Source of the DNA: Tubulanus polymorphus
Taxonomy: Eukaryota > Nemertea > Palaeonemertea > Tubulaniformes > Tubulanidae
Assembly (NCBI RefSeq): GCF_964204645.1
Contig: NC_134030.1
Coordinates: 2,707,855-2,767,854 of the forward strand
Direction of reading: 5' to 3'
DNA: 60,000 nucleotides
Part shown: piece by piece, positions 45,810-58,581 of the stretch
How the letters are laid out: every line of letters starts with the position of its first letter
Numbering within the stretch: the first letter of the stretch is position 1
The notes under the pieces: model-generated
Databases searched by the model: none
What the model saw: only the letters and a program-made list of their open reading frames with translations
Told to the model about the DNA's origin: nothing
Program-made: the position numbers and the translations under genes

Positions 45810-47740
45810 TCTATGACCTGACACAGTCACCTCACCTGTGAATGGCGTGATCTGCGTGTTTACAATAAGAATTATAGAGGAGTCGTGTTCATTTGGTGTC
45901 ACGAGAAAACGTCACATAATACTGTAACTGATTTTATCAGAAACCATTTACAATGAAACAACTTTATGCACCATTTACGAAAAGTTCGTAATTTCAAATG
46001 AAATCAGTAACTTTACAAAGCACGACGTGTTTACAATAAGTATTGTGAATCGATTTGAATCCCGATAATACATCGACTTTATTATCCCGATTACGTCAGT
46101 CTTAAGAGACATCCATAACGCGGCTTATAACACTGCCCTGATACGATCCAGATGTCTCGAGAGTGCGAGGTTGATCTTCTTATAAGCTTCACATAACCCT
46201 GTCGCCTGCTCGATAAACAAACATTCACAGTCCGCTCTCAGACACGAGACCGATCGGTTTAACGTTTAGTGACCGCCACCACCAGTAACAAGACATCGCT
46301 GCGGTCGAAAATATGGTCGGGATTAATGAATGGTAATGATGAGAATCCTGAGAGACGTCAAAATCTGATCCACAACAATAAATTATTCACACATAACAGA
46401 CGGCATACATGTATTGAATTCCAAACGTAAAGCTTCCCCGTATTAATTCTGTCAGGTATTATTTACATTCCCTGCATTTTAAGTCAATGGCGTCCACATA
46501 TTTCGCCTTCACAATCTCGAATAGAAGCCTTTTGGTTTCCCTGTAAAATTTGCGGTTGCAGAATTGGAAATATAAATAGGTTACAGACATCCAATTAGCC
46601 AGTTTAAATCTAATAACAATAAAGATTCCGTCCTCAAGTTTTTATCTTTATTTTCTTCATGAGAGCTACATTCAACTGTTGCTTCAAAGCAGTCCTTCTA
46701 CAATGTATTATACTCCGAGTATTATTTTCATCATATGTCGTTCATCCAAGACTTTCTTAAGACTTTTGTATGACAGAATTCATATAATTTCATGTAACGC
46801 AACATTCTAAAGAAATACGTACAAACAATATTAAGATTTCAGACGTCTTTTATGTGGGTCAACCTTACTGCAGTTCTTTTAATAGCCTAATCTAATGTCA
46901 TCATACGTTATGGTAGATACAACAGAAGGCTTAGAAGGCGAAGGAATAAAAAGTGAGTGTCCGCTCTTTGGACAGGGCGCATCCTTTCATAGAACCAATA
47001 ATTCATAAGAAGTGGATATATTCGGATAGGATAAGAGACCGGATAAATGGTGTGTAGGATTAGTCGGAGCGGACACTATCGGTAACATTAATATCCGTAT
47101 CATTTCTGGAATTATGACGGTAATAAACATTGACCAGCGGTGAAGCACCATCCAGTGCTCGAAGAGGACATCAATTTAGCCCGAGCGAGAGAGTGATACA
47201 TTCTCATTCCAGGAAACAATCTGTTAATGTAAGTCTCTTCAGTTGGCCCCGGCTTCTGTTTGCTGACCAAATGACGTCTGTCACAAGCCAGCCAAGACCC
47301 GACAGTGTTTGCAGCTTGAAATACTCGATCACATCGAAAGCTCATTTTTCATCGTTAAATGCGCGCATGGACTAAGTCTGATCGTCGTGACGTCACGCCA
47401 AGGTCACACACACTCCAAGGTCGTTATTAAGCATGAAAACTAATAGAAGCCTAATAGGTTCACTGATTACTGACAGTATCTTTATCCCGTAAATCGCGAA
47501 CCCTATCATTATTCGGTAACATTATTTGCGTTTCGTTTACGATCTACCAATTTGATTCTATTAAATTCTGTCTCATTGAACACTCAATTTCATCATGTCG
47601 CCTTTAGATTCAGATCCTTTACTGATTAATTACTTTATAAAGCTTTGTTAAAAACATTTCTCTAAGCAATATTCTAGTCAACTATCTTAGTTTGTAACGT
47701 TATATCACTGTATGTTTGTAAAGCGCGCTGAAATGGAGTA
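45810..47740. other. No gene recognised
   Basis: Overlapping plus and minus frames near 47.1-47.4 kb (about 80 codons each) have no known motif; otherwise nothing. Confidence 0.45.
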
Positions 47741-47744
47741 CGGA

Positions 47745-47817
<73 letters not shown>
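47745..47817. repeat. (ATT)n microsatellite
   Basis: About 24 ATT units. Confidence 0.97.
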
Positions 47818-47818
<1 letters not shown>

Positions 47819-47950
47819 TAATAAACCACCCAGGTTTAAAAGCGCTCGTTCTCTATATACACCGACGACGAGAATCATTTCCATTCGCGTTAGTCTCGAA
47901 AATTAGCAGTCAACTGAACAACTGAAAAGCTGGATACGCGACCGTCGACT

Positions 47951-48082
47951 ATGCACACGATGACCACTCGAATTATGAAGAATCGCGCTCGGCAAGTACA
48001 GCCGCAAATTGACGCCGAGAACAAGTCGCGCGAAGACGCCGAGAACGTGTTCAGATATGATAGAATCGACGGAGCGAAATAA
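47951..48082 (+). CDS. Possible small ORF, 43 codons
   Basis: ATG at 47,951 reads MHTMTTRIMKNRARQVQP and ends DRIDGAK before TAA at 48,080. It is charged, and the 12-base unit GACGCCGAGAAC occurs twice, giving two DAEN motifs. It lies just after the (ATT)n tract. Too short to trust; noted because the codon pattern is more gene-like than its surroundings. Confidence 0.15.
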   Translation: MHTMTTRIMKNRARQVQPQIDAENKSREDAENVFRYDRIDGAK

Positions 48083-48484
48083 TGGGAGTAATACAGCGTG
48101 CAGCAAAAATATCAGATTGCTGCGGATATTACCATAGAACCCGACTAATCTACACCATGTTTAGAGTTCACACTTGATTACTTATAGAAACTGTTGATTC
48201 AGAATAATTTCGACGCACGGCGCAGATTCCTGCGAATAAGACACAGATACAAGACGGGACAAATTAGAAACGAATCTAATGATTATCGATCGAGTACCTG
48301 GAGGTACGTGAGAACCGGTCTGACGAGGCCAACTGTGGCAATCGAGGATCCGCTAGGCGCGCTGTACCGCGCTTCGATCTCGTTGCATTGTCCAATCAAA
48401 AACCTGCACCCAAGTTCACTTCGTACACAGTTGTTGGTTGATTAAGAGTCTACTATAACTCACAGTGGAACTCGATCTTCAGCA

Positions 48485-48740
48485 ATGATATGATATGATT
48501 TATTTTTCAATTAAAATTTCTAAAAAAATTAATGAATAAAGAAATGCATTAAAGATGTAATAATATTAAATGAGGGACTACTTTCAAGCAACATTTAGCT
48601 TATACAAGAAAGCAGCCCTAGAAATATCTTTGTATATACGAATACGAATACGAATATATATAATTTAAATCATTTTCCAAAATAAATTTTAATTGTATAA
48701 TTGTTTAATTTCATTGGTAGATATGATATCTATACAGTGC
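48485..48740 (-). mobile_element. LINE 3' UTR fragment
   Basis: The minus strand ends AAAAATAAATCATATCATAT, the same design as the 44.1-kb LINE end (AAAATAAA plus a short tandem repeat). No coding part is visible. Confidence 0.45.
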
Positions 48741-49139
48741 TGCCAACATGCGAGTATCTGTAACAGGGACAAATCTTAAAGGACATAGCGAGCAAATATG
48801 ATGAAATAACCACCTCTTTTCGGGGACAAAAGAAAATAGCTTAAGGGTTGATGGCATACTCAGAATATGGCATACCCAGGGATCACTATCAGGGATGGTT
48901 AGCAGTTTAGTCTATAGATTTTGTAATTGAATTTGAACCAAATCTGATCAAGTATGTTTAACCAGGCGGTATGCCTGGCTTTGACGGGCCTTTTCTCCAT
49001 AGAACTTTCTATTTGATCCACCCCTGTCGATAATCTGTTATATGGTCGAACGATCGGATCGATATTAAATATCACTTCCTACGAAGAACCGGAGAAAGCT
49101 TTAAACAACAGTCGCACTAGACGAGAAACAGCAGAGAAA

Positions 49140-49226
49140 ATGTCACACACCGAATCGAACATTGCGACAAGTTTCACAAAGACACGAGCTTCAAAACTAA
49201 GAAAACCCCGAGTCAACATCGATCAG
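49140..49226 (+). CDS. Candidate first coding exon of a second gene
   Basis: ATG in GAGAAAATGTC context opens a 29-codon segment, MSHTESNIATSFTKTRAS then KLRKPRVNIDQ, ending at CAG before a good donor (GTAAAT), phase 0. An in-frame TAA lies upstream, and the purine-rich leader looks like a 5' UTR. The peptide is Ser/Thr/Arg-rich and unrecognised. It does not join in frame to the next candidate (50,432), so an unseen exon or an alternative promoter would be needed. Confidence 0.35.
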
Positions 49227-49309
49227 GTAAATTTACGCCATTTTATGAGCATCGATTTAGAAGGAAACTTTTCAGGTTATTGATAAAAGTTTATTTCGTT
49301 GAGGGGTTA

Positions 49310-49404
49310 ACTGACTCCTTTACCTAACTCCTAACTACAGACTGACTCCTTTACCTAACTCCTATAACTACAGACTGACTCCTTTACCTAACTCCTAATT
49401 ACAA
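49310..49404. repeat. 31-33-bp tandem repeat, three units
   Basis: CTGACTCCTTTACCTAACTC with CTAACTACAGA occurs three times. It lies 80 bp after the 49,226 donor. Confidence 0.8.
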
Positions 49405-49529
49405 TCATTTGGGACCGGTGTTAGTCGTTAGTTCGAACTAAGCTCTGAGAAATTATCTCGTCAAGATAATTATCTCAAGGCTCGAGAAGGCGATAATTCG
49501 AGTTAGGAAATGGAGTTGGAATTAGCTCA

Positions 49530-49590
49530 AATTAAGAACTAGAATGAGTTCATTTTCAATGAGTGAACTGACTCTAAACTGTGGAAATAA
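49530..49590. mobile_element. Partial copy of the 59.7-kb MITE family
   Basis: GAGTTCATTTTCAATGAGTG followed by AACTGACTCTAAACTGTGGA aligns with the right half of 59,691-59,800. Confidence 0.4.
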
Positions 49591-50027
49591 GTCCTGTATT
49601 TGCGTTTCGTCGGCAATAAAAGTTGTTTTTTTTGTTAGATCGGATAGTCATATCTCTCGGTCTGACTGGCACACGTTATACGACCGTTCTGTATTTTTAA
49701 AAACTGCCTCGTATTCGTATCTCAGTTCATGTGTAAAGTAATAAAAGCCCATTATCAGCCATTACCGTCATAACATGATAATACGACATGTATTCCTGAC
49801 GCACGCACAGAATCCTCGGGCGGCAATTCCAGCAACGATCACTAACTATAGTACGTGTCGCAAACTCACGTATAATCTAATAATGATTTTGATATCAAAA
49901 AACAACGGCACTCGCTTGCCAGGGGTCTAGTTTCGCTCATCAGAACGGGAGAAGATGCGACCGGCCGCGTGTGTGTGTGGACTCTACGTACGTTCAACTG
50001 CGTGGCATTCGACCAGTCTTGTGGCGA

Positions 50028-50115
50028 GCCAGGATCCACCAGGTGTCGCTAGTGCGCATTCGGACAACGATGCCGGATTTCTTCTCAGATTCAACTATAG
50101 AATCCATCCATAATT
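50028..50115 (+). repeat. Dispersed repeat, copy of 3.37-3.46 kb
   Basis: Near-identical to the reverse complement of 3,371-3,462. It lies between two plus-strand exon candidates. Confidence 0.5.
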
Positions 50116-50431
50116 TCACTAATTCTATGAATGATGATTAAAAGTCTCGCTATGTATACAAACCCTGAATATCAATCTGAGTTTGTCAAGAGACACGATT
50201 TGCCAAAGATGTATGATGTGTAGGGGGCTAAGAATTGAAAATGAACTAAATTTTGGCGACCCATATATTCCTATCGATACGCACGTTTTAGTGGGTTGAA
50301 GCTAGTGGCACTGAGTGCTCATTATTCCGTGTCCACGCGCGGCTACTTATCGCGTTGGTCATCGCCGCCGGTTTTGATTAATAAAATGTGACTATGTTTG
50401 ATTTGATGTTGATGCGGTTAGTGTATTGTAG

Positions 50432-50535
50432 AAGCCTCTCAGATAATAGTCGCCTGAGAGGAAATATGAGTCGAGACATCGGTTCCAGCAGGATACAACG
50501 TACGCCGGATAATAAGCTGATTTCACGAGTCTCCG
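50432..50535 (+). CDS. Candidate internal exon (phase 2 in, phase 1 out)
   Basis: A 104-bp segment between acceptor GTGTATTGTAG and donor GTAAGA is open in one phase only: SLSDNSRLRGNMSRDIGSSR then IQRTPDNKLISRVS. It is Ser/Arg-rich and looks disordered and phosphorylatable (RTPD). It exits in phase 1, matching the only open entry phase of the segment at 59,940. Alternatively the frame continues upstream to an ATG at 50,388, giving an alternative first exon MTMFDLMLMRLVYCR. Confidence 0.35.
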
Positions 50536-51944
50536 GTAAGAAGAGATATCCAGAAAGAAGTGAAAGCTTTAACGTATATTGAAATGGATGGAACGTGAAT
50601 TTACAGGGGCGGAGTTTGACGGGAGCAAAACATAATGAAAAACGCATATACTGAAAAAGCGCAAGTATCCACGCCCAGCGAGCGTGAAGTCTGGAAAAGT
50701 CTGGAAAATGTCCAGGCACTATTTGACTGCTCCTCTATTAGTTGTGGGTGTTTTTGATTGCCGATGTTTTTCAAAAGGGCGCGGGGAAATTGAGACGAGA
50801 GCGCTCGCTCCTTGTACTCGCTCCGCCCTGTTTATGATAGTTCAATATCTTGTTCTAGGAAAACAACTAGTTTTCCACATCATCATAGTAACCGTTATCA
50901 ATAAAATGCCTCGAGTGCAAATTATTTCGCACCTCAACGATTTGTTTCACGCCTCGAGGATAAGCGCAGGTACTTACGCCGAATATACTAAAGAATCAAG
51001 TCAGTATAACGGCAAGTCAAAACACAAGTGTTCTCGCGTGACTCTAGTAATGAGGAAGTCTGATAATCACAAGGGTATATGAAAGAATGGTATTGAATTG
51101 TGATAACATTTTGTTACTTTCATATACAAGTTAATACAAGATAACTAAACAAACAATCACTGTATTCGTGTGTTTTATTTCTATACCATACAAGAAGCAT
51201 TACAAATGTTTTCTATACAGGGCAAACTGGTGGCAATAACTGCAGCATTACGAACGATTTGTCCGAATATACGTGTATCAGACTCGATTGTAATTCATGT
51301 TCCGCATAAATGATATAAATAACCGCATAAAAGGTATATACAAAAATCCGCTCACTTATACAGATTCCAACTCATAATGATGCTTCTAGTTTTCCTCGTT
51401 CCTGATGTTGAATACGTGGAGACTATTACTATGGCTTTACACTCCTGACGTCACTGAAACATTATAGTCGAAACGATGAAAATAGATCCCGTAGATCAAT
51501 ACTAATTAATTTTGACCTCGGCATTTAAACACATTGGGACATTTTGCCCCCGTCGTGTGGAATGTAAAAATAAATACCCTACCCCAACCCCTCCGGGATA
51601 TTGACTCTCTCCCAGCGCATTCAAAGCCAACCGCGACACGTTACTGTGCAAGCCATCAGTTTCGGCAGAGCACCTTTGATAGTAGTTGTAGTATTTCCAA
51701 GGCGCTACATTCATAATACTATCTCAATCTAGGGGTAAGATCTGTGGGAGTGTTACCAAACATTTTCAGGGAAAATTTATAAAATGGTTTTGTCCTGCTG
51801 TGTCAACTTTTTATTGGTATCTCTGACAAGATCACGCCGTTTGTCTTACATAAATTGCTCTTTTAAAGGTTTTTTCTGCAAATATGTATGTAACCTTTTT
51901 GAAAGAATAGCCTTTAAACAAGAATGGGTTTTCAAAGTTAATAA

Positions 51945-52298
51945 GTGTTTTATGGAAGTCTCAGAAGATTCCGTGGTTCCGCCGGCAACACGCGTTTAGT
52001 TCCAGAACATTCAGAAAATCGTCGCTCAATATTCAAACTTTCCGATCAATCGAAACAGAATTTTCTGATCGAAGATGGAAGGAAGTTGTTTGTTGATATT
52101 CTATTTGATACGTCGTGTGATATTTATAGGCTTTCTGCAGGTGGAGACATCATTTTGGAAACGAGATATCATTCACGGTGGGTTGTATTTCACGAATTTC
52201 TTTTCGTGTCGCAAACATCGACAAGTCTACCCTCCGCGCGATCATTAAAAACACCGATTTCTATTCGACATTTTGAAGCCGATCAGAATGAAATGTAA
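51945..52298 (+). CDS. Unrecognised 117-codon ORF, doubtful
   Basis: An ATG-initiated ORF beginning MFYGSLRRFRGSAGNTRL, ending at TAA 52,296. Codon use looks moderately coding (GAT, GAA, ATT, TCG) and it contains a plausible folded stretch (RKLFVDILFDTSCDIYRLSA). It has no recognised domain or splice signals. It lies between a LINE-poor region and polypurine repeats. Confidence 0.2.
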   Translation: MFYGSLRRFRGSAGNTRLVPEHSENRRSIFKLSDQSKQNFLIEDGRKLFVDILFDTSCDIYRLSAGGDIILETRYHSRWVVFHEFLFVSQTSTSLPSARSLKTPISIRHFEADQNEM

Positions 52299-52309
52299 AC
52301 GCCAAGGGG

Positions 52310-54810
52310 GAGACTAGGGTAGAGAAAAACTTATGCGTCGTAGAGTGGATTTTTACCGTTCATGAAGATACCAAATTGATCGTTTCATTACCGTAAATAT
52401 CGATAAGTTGAGACAGAAAGAGGGAGGGGGATTGGGAGAAAGAAAGAGGGAGAGGGATTGGGAGGGAGGGATTGGGGAGATAAAAAGAAAATCATAGTTA
52501 GAATAAAACGAACGACAAGGGCTATTGAGATGAAGGAATCTCGGGGAGAGAGCCACAGAGCGAGTTGAGTTCCCCGGGGGAGGGAGACACACATCGCACA
52601 GAACAAAGCAGGAAATGAGATGAAAAACCGTCGTCCACATGTGTGTGACCAACTCCCGACGGCGCCAAGATCGATGCAACACTGAATATTACATATATAT
52701 GTAGAAATATGCTCATATTTTCTCGTTGTCTTGAAGAGTGTACGAAAAAAATATTTATTCATACAGTAAAAAGCAACTCCTAGAGGTATAGACGAGTTTA
52801 AGTCATGGCCAGCGCGGTACCCCTATGAATAAAACGTCAATGAGCTAAAAAGCTTTCCCTCTTCGCAAATAAACCGCTTTGACTTTGACAAATCGAAACG
52901 TGCTTCGACTAGATGACTAACTCAAGCGTATGTGACATCGGTGACATCCCAGTGGAAGGCGATACTTGAAGACTTATTTTACAAACCAAAGACAGTATCG
53001 ATGTTTGATTTACATGTGAATATAGGCTCTATTTTACGACAGTCGAGATTATGATTATCGTCTGTCGAATGACGATCGACGATCATCGTCTGTCGAATGA
53101 CGATTATCGGATGAAGTTCATGTTTAAGCGATCGTGAAATATTCGCATTAAAACTTCTTCGAGAAGAATTAAATCCGTTTACAAAAACCGATTCCTTCAT
53201 TTATACCCCGAGAGAATAAATATCGTTATGTCAATACGATTCAACAGTTGAAATCGTGACGCCGATTTTCTGTAATGCAACATGAACGCAAAGAAACGCA
53301 AGCACTGAAGATAAATAATGAACGACATTCGCAATAAATTTAGGAAATGTTCTAGAAACAAAGTGCGTCTGAAGGTTGGTTTGAGTGCAGGATGGAAGAC
53401 CGAGGGAGAGAGCAGGTATTCACTACGATGGCAGCTACACCAGTGAGTTAAAATCTGGCCCCGAATTGCGTACAACGTTTCATCAATAGATAACATAACC
53501 TTGAATAAAGTTCCTGAAGTAATATAGGACCGGTTCAGTTTTAATTAAAGAAAAATGCAATTATATATTTCTGCTCGTCTATACAGATTATGACGAACAC
53601 GTAATATTCATTTGTGGTTTAATACTGCGTGCATGAAACGCGACACCAGTGAAATAACCATCAAAGAACGTCGCTTCATTGTGATTTATGAAACGGAATA
53701 TGAAACATTGATCATAAGAATTACGGAATCTCCGCCTCACGACATGAATCGACTCGAATTCACTTGAAGTCCTGATACGTGCTTTCACCGCGCTCATTTG
53801 ACGATTTCGAGACACGAAAAAAGTCCGTCGCGGTGAACCGCGAATTTATTTAATTGGAGCATTAATAGTTCTTCGGTGATCACGCAAAGAAACCTTCGGC
53901 GCGATTGGGAATACGGAACCGCGAGTCGGAGTAGTCGAGTGTAGCTCGGTGTAGGAAATTTAATGGAAAAAGACGTGTCTTCATTAAGGTTTGACATTTT
54001 AACAAGCATTAAACATTCCACCGTCTCAACAGCTGCTGACGACACGCCCGCCTCTGACCTTGACCTTGCTGGGAAACGCGTCAGCAGCCGAACGAACTAG
54101 AAAGCATCCAAAGTCTTTAGAGATGACAGATCTAAAAACAAGAAAATCTTTGAAACCTAGTAGCATTAATGATTAATGTCAAGACTCGGGTTTTCTTTTC
54201 AGGTGATTTGTTTTTCCTAGACTCTGAGAGATCCAGTCCTGACAATCGCAGCCAATATCAACAGACATTTTTAAACATTGTCCCGTGGCCTATTGTTTAC
54301 AGTTTGTACAAAAAAAAAACACTACTGCAACAATAATTCATCACAGGAGCTTTTGAATGAAATTTAAAAAAAAGAACATCATGAATTGTTAATATATGGT
54401 AACACATTCGATAACCTGACACAATACTGAATATTTGCTCTCAAAATACGATGTTTTCCCTTTTAATTCACGTCATGTAGTACAATAAACTGGTTTTATC
54501 TCAGCCGCTCGGAAAAGCAAATATGATCGTATATGAACCTATATAAAACGGCTATAGCGCCACTGTATTGAACCCATACATCAGCGGATACCGGCAGATT
54601 ACTCCAGATCACATAAAATATAACATTGAGAAACCATTAAGGGCAATGTCGGTGATTAATCTCGGCTTGTTCTACACGGTATAAATTGATAGCAGAGCGC
54701 AAAGATTGTTTAGTGAATCTATGATTTTAGAACACAAGTTCAATCGAACCAACTCCCGTATATCAGTTACATATCCGTCACAGAGAGGCTCAGAAAGGTC
54801 TCCTCAATCT
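52310..54810. other. No gene recognised
   Basis: A GA-rich patch at 52.4-52.5 kb and short tandem GTCTGTCGAATGACGAT copies near 53.06-53.1 kb. The frames here are short and lack support. Confidence 0.45.
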
Positions 54811-54814
54811 TCCA

Positions 54815-55190
54815 ACGAAATATATTGTTTCAATTAACTCCATGTCTCGATGAAAACTTTACTGGAAGAAGAATTAAACGACAGCGTCAAAACCTAAAGT
54901 TATAATGGCCTGACAACGTGGTAGATAAAAAAAAGGTTACATCTCAAATAATGACGCCCTTCACCTTTCTGTAAGATATAACCGTTTCAATCATCTTAAA
55001 TCTTGATGAAAACTTTGATGAATGACAAAAGATCTTTATTCATCATTCGTCGTAACCTCAACTCACTGAGAGTGGTGTGACAATGTTTGGATATAGAAGC
55101 TTACACCAAAGGCATCGCCTTCTCGTGAGATATATTGTTTCAATTTTAAACTAAACCTTAATGAAAAACATCTTAACAACCATTGATCCA
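54815..55190. repeat. Degenerate tandem repeat, about 157-bp unit, three copies
   Basis: GATATATTGTTTCAATT and CTTGATGAAAACTTT-type blocks recur near 54,820, 54,977 and 55,127 with many changes. It leads straight into the hammerhead-family tail at 55.2 kb. Confidence 0.45.
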
Positions 55191-55194
55191 CGAA

Positions 55195-55305
55195 GAGATG
55201 ACTAGGATAAACGTCGAATGAATTATCAGCTCAGGAAACATTTTTATTTTCAGTGTGAGATTTTGTATCATCGTTACAACACGGACTCAGAGTGTTTCAT
55301 CAATG
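55195..55305 (+). mobile_element. Hammerhead-family tail, core deleted
   Basis: GAAGAGATGACTAGGATAAA then ACGTCGAAT retains scraps of the core but loses stem II and GAAA. The tail GTGTGAGATT ... CGTTACAACACGGACTCAGA matches the 6.84 kb copy closely. Confidence 0.45.
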
Positions 55306-56039
55306 GTGATCAGTCGCCTCGTATGCCTCGTATTTCCTGTATTCTTTGTTCTGTGAGGGCTTTTTCGGGACTTCGCAATCTAACTAACACCATCGTACGG
55401 TATAACTATCGAGGAAATTACAATTTCTTCAAATCTTGACTTTCACAATATACACCGTTATATTACCATACATTGTTTATATTTTAGTTCATGATAGTTT
55501 ACACACGTTGGTCGTCGCAGCTCTGATATACGCAGCTCCCGTGTAGAAGTAGCGAATACCGAACTCAATCACAGAATAATCCAGCGCCTGATCCAAGTAT
55601 GTACAGCGGAGGAAATTAACTCACGAATTCATTAGGGAGCCACTTTTCTTTTTGCACGAGGAAAGAAAAAACAGCGCCTCTAATAATTGGGCGGCGGTGT
55701 AAAAAAAGTGTCGACCAAATCTCGGCGTTCGTGTGAAATTACGCGGCACCGAATCAAAAGAAAAGGCGATGAAATTTTCGCTGATTTGCAGCCGTGGGAA
55801 TAAAATTCAATTTTGTTGTAGTTGAATAAAAGTGAACAGCTGAACACTGAACTGCTGTAGAGGTGGCAGGTTAGTTAACATCCCAAATCCGTCAAAAAAG
55901 GCGTGGCGAGGAAGGAAATAGAAGATAGAATCCATCTCGCAGATCCCGATGCTATCGGTCTCCAATGGGAAGTTGCTGGGATTCGAGTCGATTGCGTAGA
56001 ACTAGTTCTCGAGACCGAGGCCGAATCGAACTCTCTCAG

Positions 56040-56217
56040 GCTGCTCGTTTCACTCTGCGGAGTACTCCAAACAGTGCCATCTAGCGGAATTCTCGCTGCC
56101 CCACCAAATTTTGTGAAGTAGCAGAGTGGCGTCTGAAAGAGTCACGTGACCTGTTCTAGTGTATTTCTTTGCTCCGCACAGTGTTCGGAGTACTCCGCAG
56201 AGTGAAACGAGCAGCCT
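56040..56217. repeat. Inverted repeat with about 29-bp arms
   Basis: CTGCTCGTTTCACTCTGCGG extends to AGTACTCC on the left and returns as its exact inverse at 56,188-56,217. The loop is about 120 bp. tRNA-like B boxes lie just outside on both sides. Confidence 0.5.
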
Positions 56218-56242
56218 GTCTGACTTTCTACTGATGACCGCT

Positions 56243-56312
56243 AATATCGGGATTCGAACCCGCTGACCCTCGATTGACAAGACCCGATGGCTCATTGCAC
56301 CTCAGTAGTTTT
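56243..56312 (-). mobile_element. tRNA-derived SINE
   Basis: Minus strand AATGAGCCATCGGGTCTTG, then GGGTTCGAATCCCG B box with a full T arm. It borders the 29-bp inverted repeat at 56.0-56.2 kb. Confidence 0.45.
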
Positions 56313-57294
56313 CTTTTATGTCGTGTGATTGAATAAGTGGACAGAGCGGTAGTTAGCTTAGTTTACCATTCCCCTCGCAGATACTGCATTAGGTTGTTGA
56401 TTGCTTTGATCTAAGTTCGGTCCACTGTTCGTATTTCAACGAGCTATGTCATGTCTATACATGATCAAAACCAGAGTTGAGTAAGGCGCTTACTTTCACG
56501 ATTTCAGCGGCGACTATCAGAGAAGAGATTACGGCCAAATCGATGCTGAAAGTCTTCTAATATTTAGTGGTCATAAAATGAAATGCCATAAAATCTACAA
56601 AAAAGCAAAACAGCAGAAAATCTGTGGGATGATTTCTGCCTGGGTCGTCACTCGATGGAAGCCAATCACTATATGTCTCCAATCTACAGACAAATCTTAC
56701 GAATCCTGTTGACAAAATTGGCTCCGTGTGAAATAACGTTATCAGATCGGTGATAAAGTGTGTATATATATATATATACACACTGGGGATTGACTCTTTC
56801 CGAAAAACAGATTTATAAGAATAATAACTGTCAGGGAAGGGTATTAGGTTGCATAAGCCTCTTTAAGAAAGGATGGATCGGTGTGTGAGAGAAGAGGGAA
56901 CCGTATCCTCCCGAAACGATAGTCGTATATTCTCCAAACCAATACGTCAATTGCTTGACCGTTTATCCAACAGTCGATATAGTGTAACCTAGAATAAAGG
57001 AAAGAAATTGGAAACCAATATTTATCGGGATATGTGCCGAATATGGAGGGATAATGCCGGCTCTTTTTTCATCGGGAAGTAGCTCTAAAATATAGAATTA
57101 CAGACTTAACCTTGATCTCAATATGCAGAGCGGGTATACGTGCTAAATCATCATCTCAAACTTGCTGGTTCAATTTGAATCGAGAGTCAAATTGGATCAT
57201 TTCCAATGTTTTGAGTCTAGAAGACTCGCAACACTGTGAACCGTTAGAAGCGACCAATTGAGAAAATCTAGATGAAAAAGGGAGTCCAAAAAGT

Positions 57295-57370
57295 TTCATT
57301 GAGCTAGTAATTCATTTCGACGTTTTGACTACAATATCCTAATGGTCATCTTCAGGAATACTCTTTAAGA
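57295..57370 (-). mobile_element. Degenerate hammerhead-family copy
   Basis: Minus strand: ATTC, CTGAAGA, TGACCATTAGGATATTGTAG, then TCAAAACGTCGAAATG. The conserved GAAA is mutated to AAAA. Downstream AACTTTTTGGACT resembles the family tail. Confidence 0.4.
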
Positions 57371-57630
57371 AGTTTATCGAACACACGGGATGGTGGCGCT
57401 GCTTTCAGGGAGTGATAGTGAGATTATGTGACAGCGCGAGTTGTTTTTTTCCCTCAGTTCTAACGGCTAACGACTGAACAGCTTACAATGAACACTCGGG
57501 TCGTTAGCAAATAGCTAATGTATAATCCCCGATTAGAAATAGTAGTCACGTCAGACATGTTTGAGTGTATAGACAGCAGTGACGGGAAATAGATGACCAG
57601 GTACAGAGAACTACACAGTACACGTAGTTG

Positions 57631-57990
57631 TGCACTTACTGTAATCAGCTAGGAGGGAGAGGGGCGCGGAGTGAGAGGAGGGGGCGAGCGGGGGGGGAGA
57701 GAAGTGAGGATAGACATAGAGGAGAGGGCGAGCGAGGAGAGGGCGAGGTGCACTTACTGTAATCAGCTAGGAGGGAGAGGGGCGCGGAGTGAGAGGAGGG
57801 GGCGAGCGGGGGGGGGGGAGAGAAGTGAGGATAGACATAGAGGAGAGGGCGAGCGAGGGGAGGGCGAGGTGCACTTACTGTAATCAGCTTGGAGGGAGAG
57901 GGGCGCGGGGTGAGAAGAGGGGGCGAGCGGGGGGGGGAGAGAAGTGAGGATAGACATAGAGGAGAGGGCGAGCGAGGAGAGGGCGAGGGG
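57631..57990. repeat. Triplicated 118-121-bp unit
   Basis: TGCACTTACTGTAATCAGCT begins at 57,631, 57,749 and 57,870, each followed by a purine-rich GGGAGAGGGGCGCGG ... GATAGACATAGAGGAGA block. Pro/Ser frames on the minus strand are by-products. Confidence 0.88.
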
Positions 57991-58581
57991 AGGGGAGTGG
58001 TGGCAGGCGACGGAGATGTTGTCATCTTCTACCTATTCTTGCGCTAATTATTCTGCACGATACTGAATTATTCATATAAATCTCGTTTATTATCTCGATT
58101 CTCGCGCTGGAAAAGTACAGATTTTTCAGCGATAAAAACACTTATGCACACAACACAACCGCGGGCTTAAACACAACGCCTAAAACTCATGAATATCAAA
58201 AAAACAACAACAACAAAAAAACAATAGATTCAATTGCAAGAGTAATTTCCCCTCAATCTGTTGTGTGTGGTGGTTTACACCTATACTTTATACTATGGAT
58301 CTTTTCGTTAAATTTAGAAGTTTTTGTTTCAGTTGTGTTCGGATATCGAGCACAAAATCTATACCGAAAACGCTTCGGGGAATAATAAACGTGCGCGCGA
58401 CTTTCGGCGTAAGTTTTTATGTCTCTCGGTGATGAACCTGGCATTGATGGTATCAGTTCTGAACTCAACGCGGAAACCTCTCGTGGCGTGAGGAATTTTA
58501 AACCGCAAGAATATATATATATTTTTTATAAAGAATATCCCACGATACAAATGAAGAACGATTTCCTTGAGCTGATGATAT

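Noticed and set aside
47112-47375. Overlapping plus and minus frames of about 80 codons
   Set aside because: Both strands open, no motif, no splice or start context favouring either.
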